This document shows positions 16,582 through 24,014 of a stretch of DNA of 64,000 bases, piece by piece; the first letter of the stretch is position 1; the number at the start of each line of letters is the position of its first letter. A program made the translations under genes and the position numbers. This stretch comes from JACJVV01 sp047602755 (GTDB lineage: Archaea; Nanobdellota; Nanobdellia; Woesearchaeales; JACJVV01). The notes below the pieces were generated by a model. That model saw only the letters and a list, made by a program, of their open reading frames with translations. It had not been told where the DNA came from and searched no databases. The stretch lies in contig JBLKOM010000008.1 of the NCBI GenBank assembly GCA_047602755.1, forward strand, positions 13,724 to 77,723, given 5' to 3'.

Positions 16582-17613
16582 TTAATGTCGTGATTTAATT
16601 CTCTTAAGTAAATCAACATAATAATTCTGATAAAACATTATATTCTTAACTCGGAATAAAGAGCATGCCTTATTATATTCTTTAAGAAAATCATTAATGC
16701 TAATTTCATTTAACTCAGAAAATATTTTCATGCATTCCTTATCATAAACACATCTAATTCGTAATTTTGAGATATTGAAATAATGACCTAATTGATCAAC
16801 TTGAATTTCAGATTTATTAAAAAAATTATTGTGATATATAGAAAATAATTTATTTTTACAATACAGTTTTGATAATAAAATTAAAGAAAACATTTGTGCT
16901 CCAGTAATATGAACACAATTAGATTCAAGTATTTTTTCAAACTCTTTATAAATCGGTTTTTTCGAATGTACACATTTTTCTAAAAATTTTTTGACTCTTT
17001 TCTGACTAGAATAATTAGTAATAAAAGTGGAATTAACTAAAAGTTGACTTGAAAGTTGTGCTGGTCCCTCAATAACTAATAAATAGAAAATAGCTGTTAT
17101 AAAAAACCTATTTGGATGTAGTTTTGATTGCGTAATATGATACTTTTTATTAATACCTAATTTTTTTTGTATCCTTTCAATTTTTTTAATAATTTTATAT
17201 TGAGAATGATGATATATTTCATGAAACATCATAGAATAAAAAGCCCTTCCAGTCTCTTCAAGACAATATTCTAAAGATACGTTATTAATACAGCATTCAA
17301 AAAAAATACTATTTGGACCTGACTTTTCATAATCATATGAAAAAGGAGCCTTTCTATTTTTAACAAAAGAAATATGAATAAAAATATTTTCTGCAGAGAA
17401 TAATAAAGGAAAATCATTTATTAAACGTTCTAAAGAAGAATGAATCTCATTTTGATATCTAGTTATCACTTCATTTAGAGATACAATCCAACTCAAATCA
17501 GAACGAGACCTAATTTTATTTGAAACTTTTAATCGGGGTAAAGTATTAAACAAAAGTTTATACTGAATTTCTAACTTTTTACCTTTAATATTAAGTATAT
17601 AAAAATTTTCCAT
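16582..17613 (-). CDS. Putative zinc metallopeptidase with HEIYH motif, family not recognised
   Basis: 343 residues without signal peptide or transmembrane helix. The segment AFYSMMFHEIYHHSQYK gives an HExxH zinc motif at about H131-E132-H135. About 47 residues later, FYLLVIEGPAQLSSQ supplies a helix with a glutamate (about E182) followed by Gly-x-Ala-Gln, as in many gluzincins where Glu is the third ligand. The N-terminal 100 residues form a separate alpha/beta region, and the C-terminal half is rich in Lys, Cys and Tyr. A GAGGTTAATT site precedes the ATG. It follows the ribosomal operon on the same strand after a 168-nt gap. Protease activity is inferred from the motif only. Confidence 0.6.
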   Translation of the reverse strand: MENFYILNIKGKKLEIQYKLLFNTLPRLKVSNKIRSRSDLSWIVSLNEVITRYQNEIHSSLERLINDFPLLFSAENIFIHISFVKNRKAPFSYDYEKSGPNSIFFECCINNVSLEYCLEETGRAFYSMMFHEIYHHSQYKIIKKIERIQKKLGINKKYHITQSKLHPNRFFITAIFYLLVIEGPAQLSSQLLVNSTFITNYSSQKRVKKFLEKCVHSKKPIYKEFEKILESNCVHITGAQMFSLILLSKLYCKNKLFSIYHNNFFNKSEIQVDQLGHYFNISKLRIRCVYDKECMKIFSELNEISINDFLKEYNKACSLFRVKNIMFYQNYYVDLLKRIKSRH

Positions 17614-17781
17614 ATATTAATTAACCTCATAATAATATATTTTTGCTCTTAAACAAAATTTTACAACAAATTAATTATTGTATTATTCTTTAAACATTTA
17701 TCTATAAAAAATAAATCTAATTTATCAATTATAATGAACATATAGAATTTAAAATTATTTAAAAACCTTACTCAGAAAAAT

Positions 17782-17973
17782 TCATTCTTGTACTATTTTT
17801 AATTTTTTTATTTTTGCATCAGATGAACGCAGATTTACTAATTTATATTTAGAAATACTTTTACTTTCAGCATACTTTTTTGCAGATTCTTCTGTTTTAA
17901 AAGTTTTAGGTCTAACTACTTTTTTATTTCGTGATTTTCTATATCGATATTCTCTATCATCTCTTACGCTCAT
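17782..17973 (-). CDS. Small basic protein, last gene of the ribosomal/RNA polymerase operon
   Basis: 63 residues, about one third Lys/Arg, starting MSVRDDREYRYRKSRNKKVV, with a helix FKTEESAKKYAESK and the ending KLVNLRSSDAKIKKLKIV. The composition and position suggest a ribosome- or RNA-associated protein. I do not recognise a named family. It lies 42 nt after rpoN, the place where many archaea have rpoK, but it lacks the RpoK signature. AAAGGTTTATAAAA precedes the ATG as a Shine-Dalgarno region. Confidence 0.65.
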   Translation of the reverse strand: MSVRDDREYRYRKSRNKKVVRPKTFKTEESAKKYAESKSISKYKLVNLRSSDAKIKKLKIVQE

Positions 17974-18015
17974 TTTTATAAACCTTTCAACAATCCTTTA
18001 ATAAACTTTCAATAA

Positions 18016-18213
18016 TCAAAATTTCTTAAACTGTGCAGCAGTATCAATAAGTTCAACATGACCTAAAAATAAAGATCTACAACAAAAGTTTTCAATTTCT
18101 AAATCATCAAGAACCTTCTTTCGATCTTCTCCTTTATCTACACGTTTCTTATATTCTTCCCATTTCTGTGCTACTGGTCTTCCACATGAAAAACATCTTA
18201 TAGGAATTATCAT
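18016..18213 (-). CDS. rpoN: DNA-directed RNA polymerase subunit N (Rpb10 homologue)
   Basis: A 65-residue zinc protein of archaeal RNA polymerase that helps join RpoD and RpoL to the core. The protein begins MIIPIRCFSCGRPV and the zinc site is completed by FCCRSLF, giving the CxxC...CC pattern of Rpb10. The helix HVELIDTAAQFKKF closes it. I start at the ATG at 18213, the conserved family start, which has GGTGT upstream. An in-frame ATG farther upstream overlaps the uS9 gene. It lies 10 nt after rpsI in the operon. Confidence 0.95.
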   Translation of the reverse strand: MIIPIRCFSCGRPVAQKWEEYKKRVDKGEDRKKVLDDLEIENFCCRSLFLGHVELIDTAAQFKKF

Positions 18214-18223
18214 TATTACACCT

Positions 18224-18616
18224 CTACCTGTAAGATTTCTGTCGTTTAGCCCTTGCTTTAGAATCATTAGGCTTACAAACTTCTTTTCTTCTTACATCTG
18301 CAACAAGCAATTGCCTGTCATAATTTAAATATACTTTTTCAAGTTTATTATTATATTCAACTAATGCTCTAGCTATTGCTAATCTTATAGCTTCTGCTTG
18401 ACTACTAATTCCGCCACCACTAACTTTAACACTAATATTCACTTTATCAACAACATCAGCTGCAAGATCTAAGGGTTCCATAATTTTAGATTTAAGCATT
18501 AAAGGATGATAATTATCTAAAAGAACCGAATTAACACGAATAATTCCTTGTCCATCAGTTAGCTTTGCTCTTGCTATTGCATTTTTTCTTTTTCCTGAAG
18601 TAATTATAACTTTCAT
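18224..18616 (-). CDS. rpsI: Ribosomal protein uS9
   Basis: Small-subunit protein whose C-terminal tail reaches the P-site tRNA. 130 residues: KVIITSGKRKNAIARAKLTD, the Gly-rich VKVSGGGISSQAEAIRLAIA, and the canonical tail DSKARAKRQKSYR (usually KRxQFSKR or KSYR in archaea). Its ATG overlaps the uL13 stop codon (ATGA), indicating translational coupling. Confidence 0.96.
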   Translation of the reverse strand: MKVIITSGKRKNAIARAKLTDGQGIIRVNSVLLDNYHPLMLKSKIMEPLDLAADVVDKVNISVKVSGGGISSQAEAIRLAIARALVEYNNKLEKVYLNYDRQLLVADVRRKEVCKPNDSKARAKRQKSYR

Positions 18617-19017
18617 TTGTTTCCACCAATATATTTACAAATTTCTTCAATTTTTACTGCATTAACTCGTAATTCTGATTGAGCCACTTTTTCAGCAGGT
18701 TTTCCTTCAAACTTAGCTGGAACACCTTTATAACACTTTATTCTTTCAAAGGCTTCTCTTCCTTTAGCCTGTTTATATGGTAACATTCCACGTAGTAATC
18801 TTTTAACAAATTTTTCTGGATTAACAGAATAAAAAGGACCTTTTTGAGGGACACCTATTTTTTTAAGTCTCATGTATTTAGCAAAAACTACTTCAGCTTT
18901 ACCTGAAATCAATATTTTTTCACAATTAATAATATCAATTGCTTCTCCTAAAAGTGCTTTTTTAGCAACTACTGTACCTAGTCGACCAAAAACCGCATTT
19001 TCTCCGTCTATTATCAT
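18613..19017 (-). CDS. rplM: Ribosomal protein uL13
   Basis: Large-subunit protein, 134 residues. Recognised by MIIDGENAVFGRLGTVVAKK, INCEKILISGKAEVV, KGPFYSVNPEKFVKRLLRGM and the GREAFERIKCYKGVP segment. It sits between eL18 and uS9 as in the standard archaeal operon and is coupled to uS9 by a 4-nt overlap. Confidence 0.95.
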   Translation of the reverse strand: MIIDGENAVFGRLGTVVAKKALLGEAIDIINCEKILISGKAEVVFAKYMRLKKIGVPQKGPFYSVNPEKFVKRLLRGMLPYKQAKGREAFERIKCYKGVPAKFEGKPAEKVAQSELRVNAVKIEEICKYIGGNK

Positions 19018-19084
19018 TTTTTTATTTTTTATTATTATTTTCTTTATTTTTTATTAACATTAGGATAAATAATATATTATTTAC

Positions 19085-19447
19085 TTAACCAACTAACTTG
19101 ATTCCTTTTCCTTTTGGATTACTTTTTAATAATTCAGCAATAGTTATTACAGTACCATTTGCATGTGATATTTTTTCAATTGCATTTTTTGAAAAAGTAA
19201 AAGCTGCAACTTTAACTTTATGATCTATTTCACCTGCAGATAAAACCTTACCTGGAATTACTATAATATCATTATCTTTTGTAACACGATTAATTCTTGA
19301 AAGATTTACAACTCTTCTTTGACGAGTTGGTTTAGATAAATCTAATGCTACTCTTTTCCAAATATTAGATTTCTCAGTACTAGAAACTTGCTTAAGTGTT
19401 TTTATCAGCACTTGCAATTCTTCATTTGTACTATATGATTTTCTCAT
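19085..19447 (-). CDS. Ribosomal protein eL18
   Basis: Archaeal/eukaryotic large-subunit protein (formerly L18e), 120 residues. Typical segments are WKRVALDLSKPTRQRRVVN, DNDIIVIPGKVLSAGEI and VKVAAFTFSKNAIEKI, with the Gly/Lys-rich end NPKGKGIKLVG. Occupies its conserved place between RpoD and uL13, with a 67-nt gap before uL13 that could hold an internal start. Confidence 0.94.
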   Translation of the reverse strand: MRKSYSTNEELQVLIKTLKQVSSTEKSNIWKRVALDLSKPTRQRRVVNLSRINRVTKDNDIIVIPGKVLSAGEIDHKVKVAAFTFSKNAIEKISHANGTVITIAELLKSNPKGKGIKLVG

Positions 19448-19524
19448 TTTATGATTTTTTAGTTTGTTTCTTTTTTAAGTTTGATATTTTTATTAATTAT
19501 TTATAAATAAATAATCTTTAATTT

Positions 19525-20316
19525 TTACACTTTCTGCAATTGTGAAGCTAAATCATTTAATCTATCTTTCAAACAATCAACAGCAGTAGACATTAATTCT
19601 TTAGGATTTAACTGCCCAAATGACTCTACTGTAAAAACATAATCATTCTCAGCCATAGATACTTCAACTCCTGGAACAATTTCTTCACCTACAAAAGCAT
19701 CAAAATATGTAGTTGTAGCCAATTTTTCTTCATCAATAGAAATTTTTCCATTAGAAACTTTTAAAGCTGAATTCTCTGGTAACTTATTTTTAAGATTTTC
19801 AACATCCACTTTTGGATTTGATTTAATAATAGGCATGTTTTTGTAGAAAACAATTCCAGGTGACCATTTCATATGATCTTTACCTAATCCTAATATTGCC
19901 GTAGCTTCAAACTCTAATTCTTGACCTTTAATTAACTTAACAATAGGAATATTATCATATACTGGGGAGATCCCTGGATCTGAAGATTTAATGTCACTTG
20001 AATATACTGTTTTTGGACCTTTAACTTTTAATGAAAGTTTAACAGAACATTTCATTTTTTCAATATCTTCAGGAGTTTTAATTAATTCATAGTTTTTTAA
20101 ATCAGTAGTCAAAGGAATCAAACCAAGTCTATGAGCCAATAATTCATCATACAAAACCGATGAATTTTTTCTAATTTCAACATTTTCTATAGCCATAGTT
20201 GGAACTAAACTAATTGCACTTCTTCTCAAAGCGTTTAGCATATACACATCGCTTGACTTTATAGACAAACAATACCTTGTTTTACTTTGGTTTTTATGAA
20301 TTAAGTTTATTTGCAT
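19525..20316 (-). CDS. rpoD: DNA-directed RNA polymerase subunit D (Rpb3/alpha homologue)
   Basis: 263 residues. Assembles with RpoL as the platform for the RNA polymerase core. Recognised by the dimerisation segment MLNALRRSAISLVPTMAIE, NSSVLYDELLAHRLGLIPL, and the C-terminal helix GQLNPKELMSTAVDCLKDRL. The central domain has KWSPGIVFYKNMPII. Domain 3 lacks the cysteine cluster that binds Fe-S in some archaeal RpoD proteins; only isolated Cys residues are seen. Confidence 0.95.
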   Translation of the reverse strand: MQINLIHKNQSKTRYCLSIKSSDVYMLNALRRSAISLVPTMAIENVEIRKNSSVLYDELLAHRLGLIPLTTDLKNYELIKTPEDIEKMKCSVKLSLKVKGPKTVYSSDIKSSDPGISPVYDNIPIVKLIKGQELEFEATAILGLGKDHMKWSPGIVFYKNMPIIKSNPKVDVENLKNKLPENSALKVSNGKISIDEEKLATTTYFDAFVGEEIVPGVEVSMAENDYVFTVESFGQLNPKELMSTAVDCLKDRLNDLASQLQKV

Positions 20317-20325
20317 TTTTTGCCT

Positions 20326-20856
20326 CTATACTCTTCTTCCACGTCTACCGCCTTTCATTCTACATCTATCATGAGGGATTGGCGTAACATCCTCAATTGT
20401 TCCAATTCTTAGACCCATTCTTGATAAAGCCCTCATTGCAGCTTGTGCACCTGGACCAGGATTGTTTGGTCCATTGTGTCCGCCAGGAGCCTTTACTTTA
20501 ACATGAATAGCATTAATTCCTTTTTCACGAGCTGTTTGTGCAGCTTTTTTAGCTGAAACCATTGCAGCAGTTGGTGAACTTTCCATTCTATCACTCTTAA
20601 CAACTTGCCCACCTGAAACTCTTGCAATGCTTTCTGTTCCAGTTATATCAGTAATATGAATAATCGTATTATTATACGAACTATAAATATGAGCAATACC
20701 CCATTTCAAATTTGAATAATCTCTTCTTTCCCTAAACTTTCGTTCAGGCCTAGAATCTGATTTATTAAATCTATTAGGTCGTGCAGTTGATTTCCCATCT
20801 GATTTTGCAGATTCTGAGTCAGATTTTTTATTATCATCAATTTTTTTAATTGCCAT
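20326..20856 (-). CDS. rpsK: Ribosomal protein uS11 with long low-complexity N-terminus
   Basis: 176 residues, of which the last 125 or so are uS11: WGIAHIYSSYNNTIIHITD, SGGQVVKSDRMESSPTAAM, APGGHNGPNNPGPGAQAAMR and the basic end DRCRMKGGRRGRRV. The first 50 residues are a Ser/Lys/Arg-rich extension (DDNKKSDSESAKSDGKS) longer than in most archaeal homologues. It probably contacts rRNA or other proteins. Located 2 nt after uS4. Confidence 0.96.
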   Translation of the reverse strand: MAIKKIDDNKKSDSESAKSDGKSTARPNRFNKSDSRPERKFRERRDYSNLKWGIAHIYSSYNNTIIHITDITGTESIARVSGGQVVKSDRMESSPTAAMVSAKKAAQTAREKGINAIHVKVKAPGGHNGPNNPGPGAQAAMRALSRMGLRIGTIEDVTPIPHDRCRMKGGRRGRRV

Positions 20857-20858
20857 TT

Positions 20859-21476
20859 TTATTTTTTATTTTTTGCTTTTTCTTTTGAATTATTGTTAAA
20901 CCTTGTAGGCTTTCTTCCACGTCGTGTTTCTTTTTTAACTTCTCTTACTTTAACTTTTTTCTCAATAAAAACACGCTCAGGATGGTCAGCTTCTGCAAGA
21001 GATGAATTTGGTACAAAAGTAATCATAGATTCTTCACTTTTTTTTACTAAATATGAAGGAGAAGATAATTTCTTTCCATTAACTTTAATATGGCCATGCG
21101 ATATAAATTGCCTTGACTGACTAATAGACCGAGCAAACCCTAATCGGAAAACTATTGTTTGTAATCTTCGCTCAAGGACATCTTTTTGAGTTAATGTTAA
21201 AACATCACTTAAAACTGATGCTTCAGTCAATAGACCTAATGATCGTAATTTAACTAAAAACTGATCTGCCTCTTTAGCAGATTGAGTTGTTGTTGATGAA
21301 ATTGCAACTTTAGCTTGATTTTTAAATTTTGCAAGTTTTGATGAAATAATCCACAATTCTCGTTTATTTTTCAAACCATATTCACGTATAAGTTCTTTTT
21401 CTTCAGGAATTCTATCCTTTTCCCACTTATGTGCAGGAGACTGATACTTTTTTCTGAATTTTTTTATATTTCCCAT
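20859..21476 (-). CDS. rpsD: Ribosomal protein uS4
   Basis: Primary 16S rRNA-binding protein, 205 residues. The archaeal N-terminus FRKKYQSPAHKWEKDRIPEE is followed by the S4 RNA-binding domain (GFARSISQSRQFISHGHIKV, NGKKLSSPSYLVKK) and a long basic tail (KETRRGRKPTRFNNNSKEKA). Second gene of the operon after uS13. Confidence 0.96.
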   Translation of the reverse strand: MGNIKKFRKKYQSPAHKWEKDRIPEEKELIREYGLKNKRELWIISSKLAKFKNQAKVAISSTTTQSAKEADQFLVKLRSLGLLTEASVLSDVLTLTQKDVLERRLQTIVFRLGFARSISQSRQFISHGHIKVNGKKLSSPSYLVKKSEESMITFVPNSSLAEADHPERVFIEKKVKVREVKKETRRGRKPTRFNNNSKEKAKNKK

Positions 21477-21528
21477 TTTATCACAATTTTTTTATTATTA
21501 TCTCTGAATACTAATTAATACTGTATAT

Positions 21529-21993
21529 CTATCTTTTAACTTTAGATTTACTTACTGAAGCTGCTTTTCCTTTATTTCTTCTAAAATTAGACTTAGTTCT
21601 TTGACCACGCACAGGTAATCTTGCACCATGTCTCATTCCTCGATATGTTTTAATTTTTTGCATATGCTTTATATCATTACTCTGAATAAAATCTAGATCA
21701 CTTGTTAGTAAATGTTGATCTGTTCCTTCATTAGGATCATTTCTTCGATTTAATAACCATGTTGGAATTCCAAACTTTAAAGGATTTTTAACAACATCAT
21801 TTAATTTTACAATTTCATCATCAGAAAGGTTACCAGCTTTAGTGCTAGGATTAACTTTAACAGCTAAACATGCTGCTCGTGAAAACATTTTACCAACACC
21901 CTTAATTTTATTCATTGCAGTAGCAATAGGCTTATCACCATTAAGGTCAGTATTATGTATACGAATTATATATCTTTTCTTTTCATCTGCCAT
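21529..21993 (-). CDS. rpsM: Ribosomal protein uS13, first gene of the operon
   Basis: 154 residues. Binds the head of the small subunit and contacts P-site tRNA. Features: IRIHNTDLNGDKPIATAMNK, the helix-hairpin-helix IKGVGKMFSRAACLAV, the IKTYRGMRHGARLPVRGQRT signature near the C-terminus and a basic tail. It opens the archaeal uS13-uS4-uS11-RpoD-eL18-uL13-uS9-RpoN operon. A TATA element at 22075-22090 implies a 5' leader of about 60 nt with unusually high GC content, which may be regulatory. Confidence 0.96.
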   Translation of the reverse strand: MADEKKRYIIRIHNTDLNGDKPIATAMNKIKGVGKMFSRAACLAVKVNPSTKAGNLSDDEIVKLNDVVKNPLKFGIPTWLLNRRNDPNEGTDQHLLTSDLDFIQSNDIKHMQKIKTYRGMRHGARLPVRGQRTKSNFRRNKGKAASVSKSKVKR

Positions 21994-22074
21994 TTTTTAT
22001 TAAGTCCTAGAACACGCAATTATTAAAACCCTAAAAGCGCGTTAACTCGGGCTATGTTTATAGTAAATCCCGTT

Positions 22075-22090
22075 CAGTTTATAAATATTG
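22075..22090 (-). promoter_or_regulatory. Promoter and GC-rich leader of the ribosomal operon
   Basis: Minus strand CAATATTTATAAACTG. Predicted start is near 22057. The leader to 21994 contains GCCCGAGTTAACGCGC and a later GCGTG that can pair with ACGC, so a small leader hairpin is possible. Autoregulation by a ribosomal protein is speculation. Confidence 0.5.
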
Positions 22091-22190
22091 CGTATTAACT
22101 AAAATCCCATAAACTGATCAAAAATATCAATAATTTCCAAAAAAATACAAAATAAATACAAAATATGAAACAAATTTATACAAATTCAAA

Positions 22191-22202
22191 ATATATATAA
22201 AT
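22191..22202 (+). promoter_or_regulatory. TATA box, leaderless promoter for the gene at 22225
   Basis: ATATATATAAAT, centred about 28 nt before the ATG at 22225. It favours that start over a TTG at 22210. Confidence 0.5.
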
Positions 22203-22224
22203 CCATAACTTGACTCAGATTAAT

Positions 22225-22644
22225 ATGACAGAAAATTTAAGACAATGGTATCTCTTTTACAGAAAAAATAGAGATTTAATGCTTAGAAAAATTGAAAATT
22301 TAGAAGAAAAAGAGAATATTATAATTATTAATAATAAAGACGGAACAAAAGAGATTTGTATAGTAGAGGAAATATCTTCATCATATTCACAAATCCTAAA
22401 AAAATATAATAAAACCGATAGATTATTTATTATTACTTTGAATAAAAAATCAAATATAGAGCTAATGATTAAAGAATGGGATGATATCATTGAATATTCT
22501 GGTTTAACTATGATGTTTGTAAACCCAAATATTACAAATGACAATAAATGGATACTAAAACCAGCAGTACATAATAAAATAACTGAAAGAGAAGTTCTAA
22601 AGACTGGAATTTATAGTTTATCTGAAAATATTGAATTATGTTAA
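22225..22644 (+). CDS. Hypothetical protein, 139 residues
   Basis: Soluble protein starting MTENLRQWYLFYRKNRDLML, with alternating strands (NIIIINNKDGTKEICIVEE), a helix-rich centre (SSSYSQILKKYNKTDRLFII) and a second strand region (SGLTMMFVNPNITNDNKWIL) ending in REVLKTGIYSLSENIELC. The alpha/beta order resembles a small Rossmann- or TOPRIM-like domain, but no catalytic motif is visible and I assign no family. Divergent from the ribosomal operon. Start set by the promoter spacing. Confidence 0.6.
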   Translation: MTENLRQWYLFYRKNRDLMLRKIENLEEKENIIIINNKDGTKEICIVEEISSSYSQILKKYNKTDRLFIITLNKKSNIELMIKEWDDIIEYSGLTMMFVNPNITNDNKWILKPAVHNKITEREVLKTGIYSLSENIELC

Positions 22645-22728
22645 TAGTATAAATAAAACATTAATTCACATTTTTCTAAAACCTAAACATATTTACATTA
22701 AACAAATCCTATTTTAAATTCAACAATA

Positions 22729-22737
22729 TTTATAAAT
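22729..22737 (+). promoter_or_regulatory. TATA box upstream of the structured RNA
   Basis: TTTATAAAT. Expected transcription start near 22760, just before the higher-GC structured segment. Confidence 0.45.
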
Positions 22738-22761
22738 CTACAGTAGAATTAAATATATAGC

Positions 22762-22868
22762 ATAATAGACATTCCGTGTCCTGCAAGGCAGTTCAAAGGG
22801 GGTCCAAAAATATACACAAGGGTTCTTACCCAGAATATTTCAATCCCTATACTTGTCTTGGATAAAAT
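22762..22868 (+). ncRNA. Unidentified structured RNA, about 105 nt, or long structured leader
   Basis: A GC-rich island in AT-rich surroundings with several potential helices: GACA/TGTC around TTCCG, CTGC/GCAG around AAG, GGGT/ACCC around TCTT, and a longer-range ACAAG/CTTGT pair enclosing the last one. It has a TATA box at RNA-gene distance upstream, and the following PRC-barrel gene has its own TATA box downstream of it, so it is probably transcribed separately. It contains no ORF. It does not match tRNA, 5S, SRP or RNase P RNA, and lacks clear C/D boxes. A terminal ACA for an H/ACA guide is not evident. Confidence 0.45.
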
Positions 22869-22874
22869 GGAAAT

Positions 22875-22885
22875 GTTTATAAATG
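22875..22885 (+). promoter_or_regulatory. TATA box of the PRC-barrel gene
   Basis: GTTTATAAATG, centred about 37 nt before the ATG at 22917. The resulting leader of about 10 nt contains AAGGTGAT. Confidence 0.5.
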
Positions 22886-22916
22886 CTATTTTTCATGTAA
22901 AATAAGGTGATTATAA

Positions 22917-23195
22917 ATGCTCAAGATGAAAAGAATTTCAGAATCATATGAAATGAAAGTATTCACTGACACTGGAGACTATTTTGGTGATATTGAAGAA
23001 TCTATTTTAACACAAAATAAAGTATTTGGATGGAGAGTAAGAAGTACTAAAAATTCCTTCTTAAATAAAGTTTTAGGTTCAGCAAAAGGAGTTATAGTAC
23101 CTCATCAACTTGTTAAGAGTATAGGCGACATAATGATAATAAGCAAAGCTGCAGTCCCTAGCTATAATCAAGAAGAAGAACCTGAAGAAGACTAA
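22917..23195 (+). CDS. PRC-barrel domain protein
   Basis: 92 residues with one PRC-barrel: KRISESYEMKVFTDTGDYFG, then DIEESILTQNKVFGWRVRST, and the typical end GVIVPHQLVKSIGDIMIIS followed by an acidic tail (NQEEEPEED). PRC-barrels act as small interaction modules. In haloarchaea PRC-barrel proteins work in cell division with FtsZ, and others assist RNA processing or photosynthetic complexes. Here the partner is unknown. The Shine-Dalgarno AAGGTGAT fixes the start. It sits right after the structured RNA. Confidence 0.85.
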   Translation: MLKMKRISESYEMKVFTDTGDYFGDIEESILTQNKVFGWRVRSTKNSFLNKVLGSAKGVIVPHQLVKSIGDIMIISKAAVPSYNQEEEPEED

Positions 23196-23237
23196 TTTTC
23201 CATCATATTTTTATTATAATTATTATTTCTGTATATA

Positions 23238-23969
23238 ATGAATAATCTAAAAATTATTGGCACATCACATATTGCAATAGAATCTATTAATGAAATTAAA
23301 AACACATTTAATCAATATAATCCTGACATTGTAGCAATTGAATTAGATCAAAAAAGACTTTTAATGCTAGTCTCAAAACAAAAAAAACAAAAAACATCTC
23401 TTAGAAAAATATTTGAGATTGGACTACAAGGTTATTTATTCTACGTTATTGGACATTGGGCGGAAAAAAAATTAGGAGACATTGTAAAAGTAAAACCTGG
23501 TACAGACATGATGACTGCTTTTAAACTAGCAAAAAAAAATAATAAACAAGTAGCATTAATTGACCAAGATATTGAAATAACATTAAAAAAACTTTCAAAA
23601 GGTATCACATGGAAAGAAAAATGGAATTTTATCTCTGACATATTTAGTGCATTCGTTTTAAGAAAAAAAGAAAAAATAGATTTTAATTTAAATAATGTCC
23701 CAGACGAGAAAGTAATTAAAAAATTAATAAATAAAACAAAAAAAAAGTATCCCAATATTATTAGAATATTAGTTGATGAAAGAAATAAAATTATGGCAAA
23801 AAGACTAGCTATAATTATAAAAACAAATCCCCAAAAGAAAATTATGGCAATAGTCGGTGCAGGACATGAAAAAGAAATGCTTGAATTGATTAAAAAATAC
23901 ATAAAAACAATTGAAATACCCAATACAATCACATACAATTATAATATTCAAAATCAACAAATTCTATAA
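23238..23969 (+). CDS. TraB/PrgY family protein
   Basis: 243 residues. Family features: IIGTSHIAIESINEIKN at the start (GTSH histidine), DIVAIELDQKRLLML, a central region with VIGHWAEKKLGDIVKVKPGT, VDERNKIMAKRLA and IVGAGHEKEML. The EreA/TraB/ChaN-like fold keeps conserved GTxH, E and GxGH residues, suggesting a metal-dependent hydrolase. In enterococci TraB shuts down pheromone production; the archaeal substrate is unknown. The protein is shorter than the longer archaeal versions, which carry extra C-terminal membrane helices that are absent here. Confidence 0.85.
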   Translation: MNNLKIIGTSHIAIESINEIKNTFNQYNPDIVAIELDQKRLLMLVSKQKKQKTSLRKIFEIGLQGYLFYVIGHWAEKKLGDIVKVKPGTDMMTAFKLAKKNNKQVALIDQDIEITLKKLSKGITWKEKWNFISDIFSAFVLRKKEKIDFNLNNVPDEKVIKKLINKTKKKYPNIIRILVDERNKIMAKRLAIIIKTNPQKKIMAIVGAGHEKEMLELIKKYIKTIEIPNTITYNYNIQNQQIL

Positions 23970-23984
23970 AAAGATTCAAAAAAA

Positions 23985-23994
23985 CATTTAAATC
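23985..23994 (+). promoter_or_regulatory. TATA box, leaderless promoter for the M50-like gene
   Basis: CATTTAAATC, centred about 26 nt before the ATG at 24015. Confidence 0.5.
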
Positions 23995-24014
23995 TCAATT
24001 CTTAAAATTAAAAT

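Noticed and set aside
22762..22868. Reading the structured element as a tRNA, with or without intron
   Set aside because: No acceptor stem, no T-arm with GTTCRA in a 5-bp stem and no anticodon arm can be aligned on either strand.
23441..23938. 165-codon minus-strand frame over the TraB gene
   Set aside because: It is antisense to a clear TraB family gene; the Phe/Ile/Ser-rich product is typical of the complement of AT-rich Lys-coding sequence.
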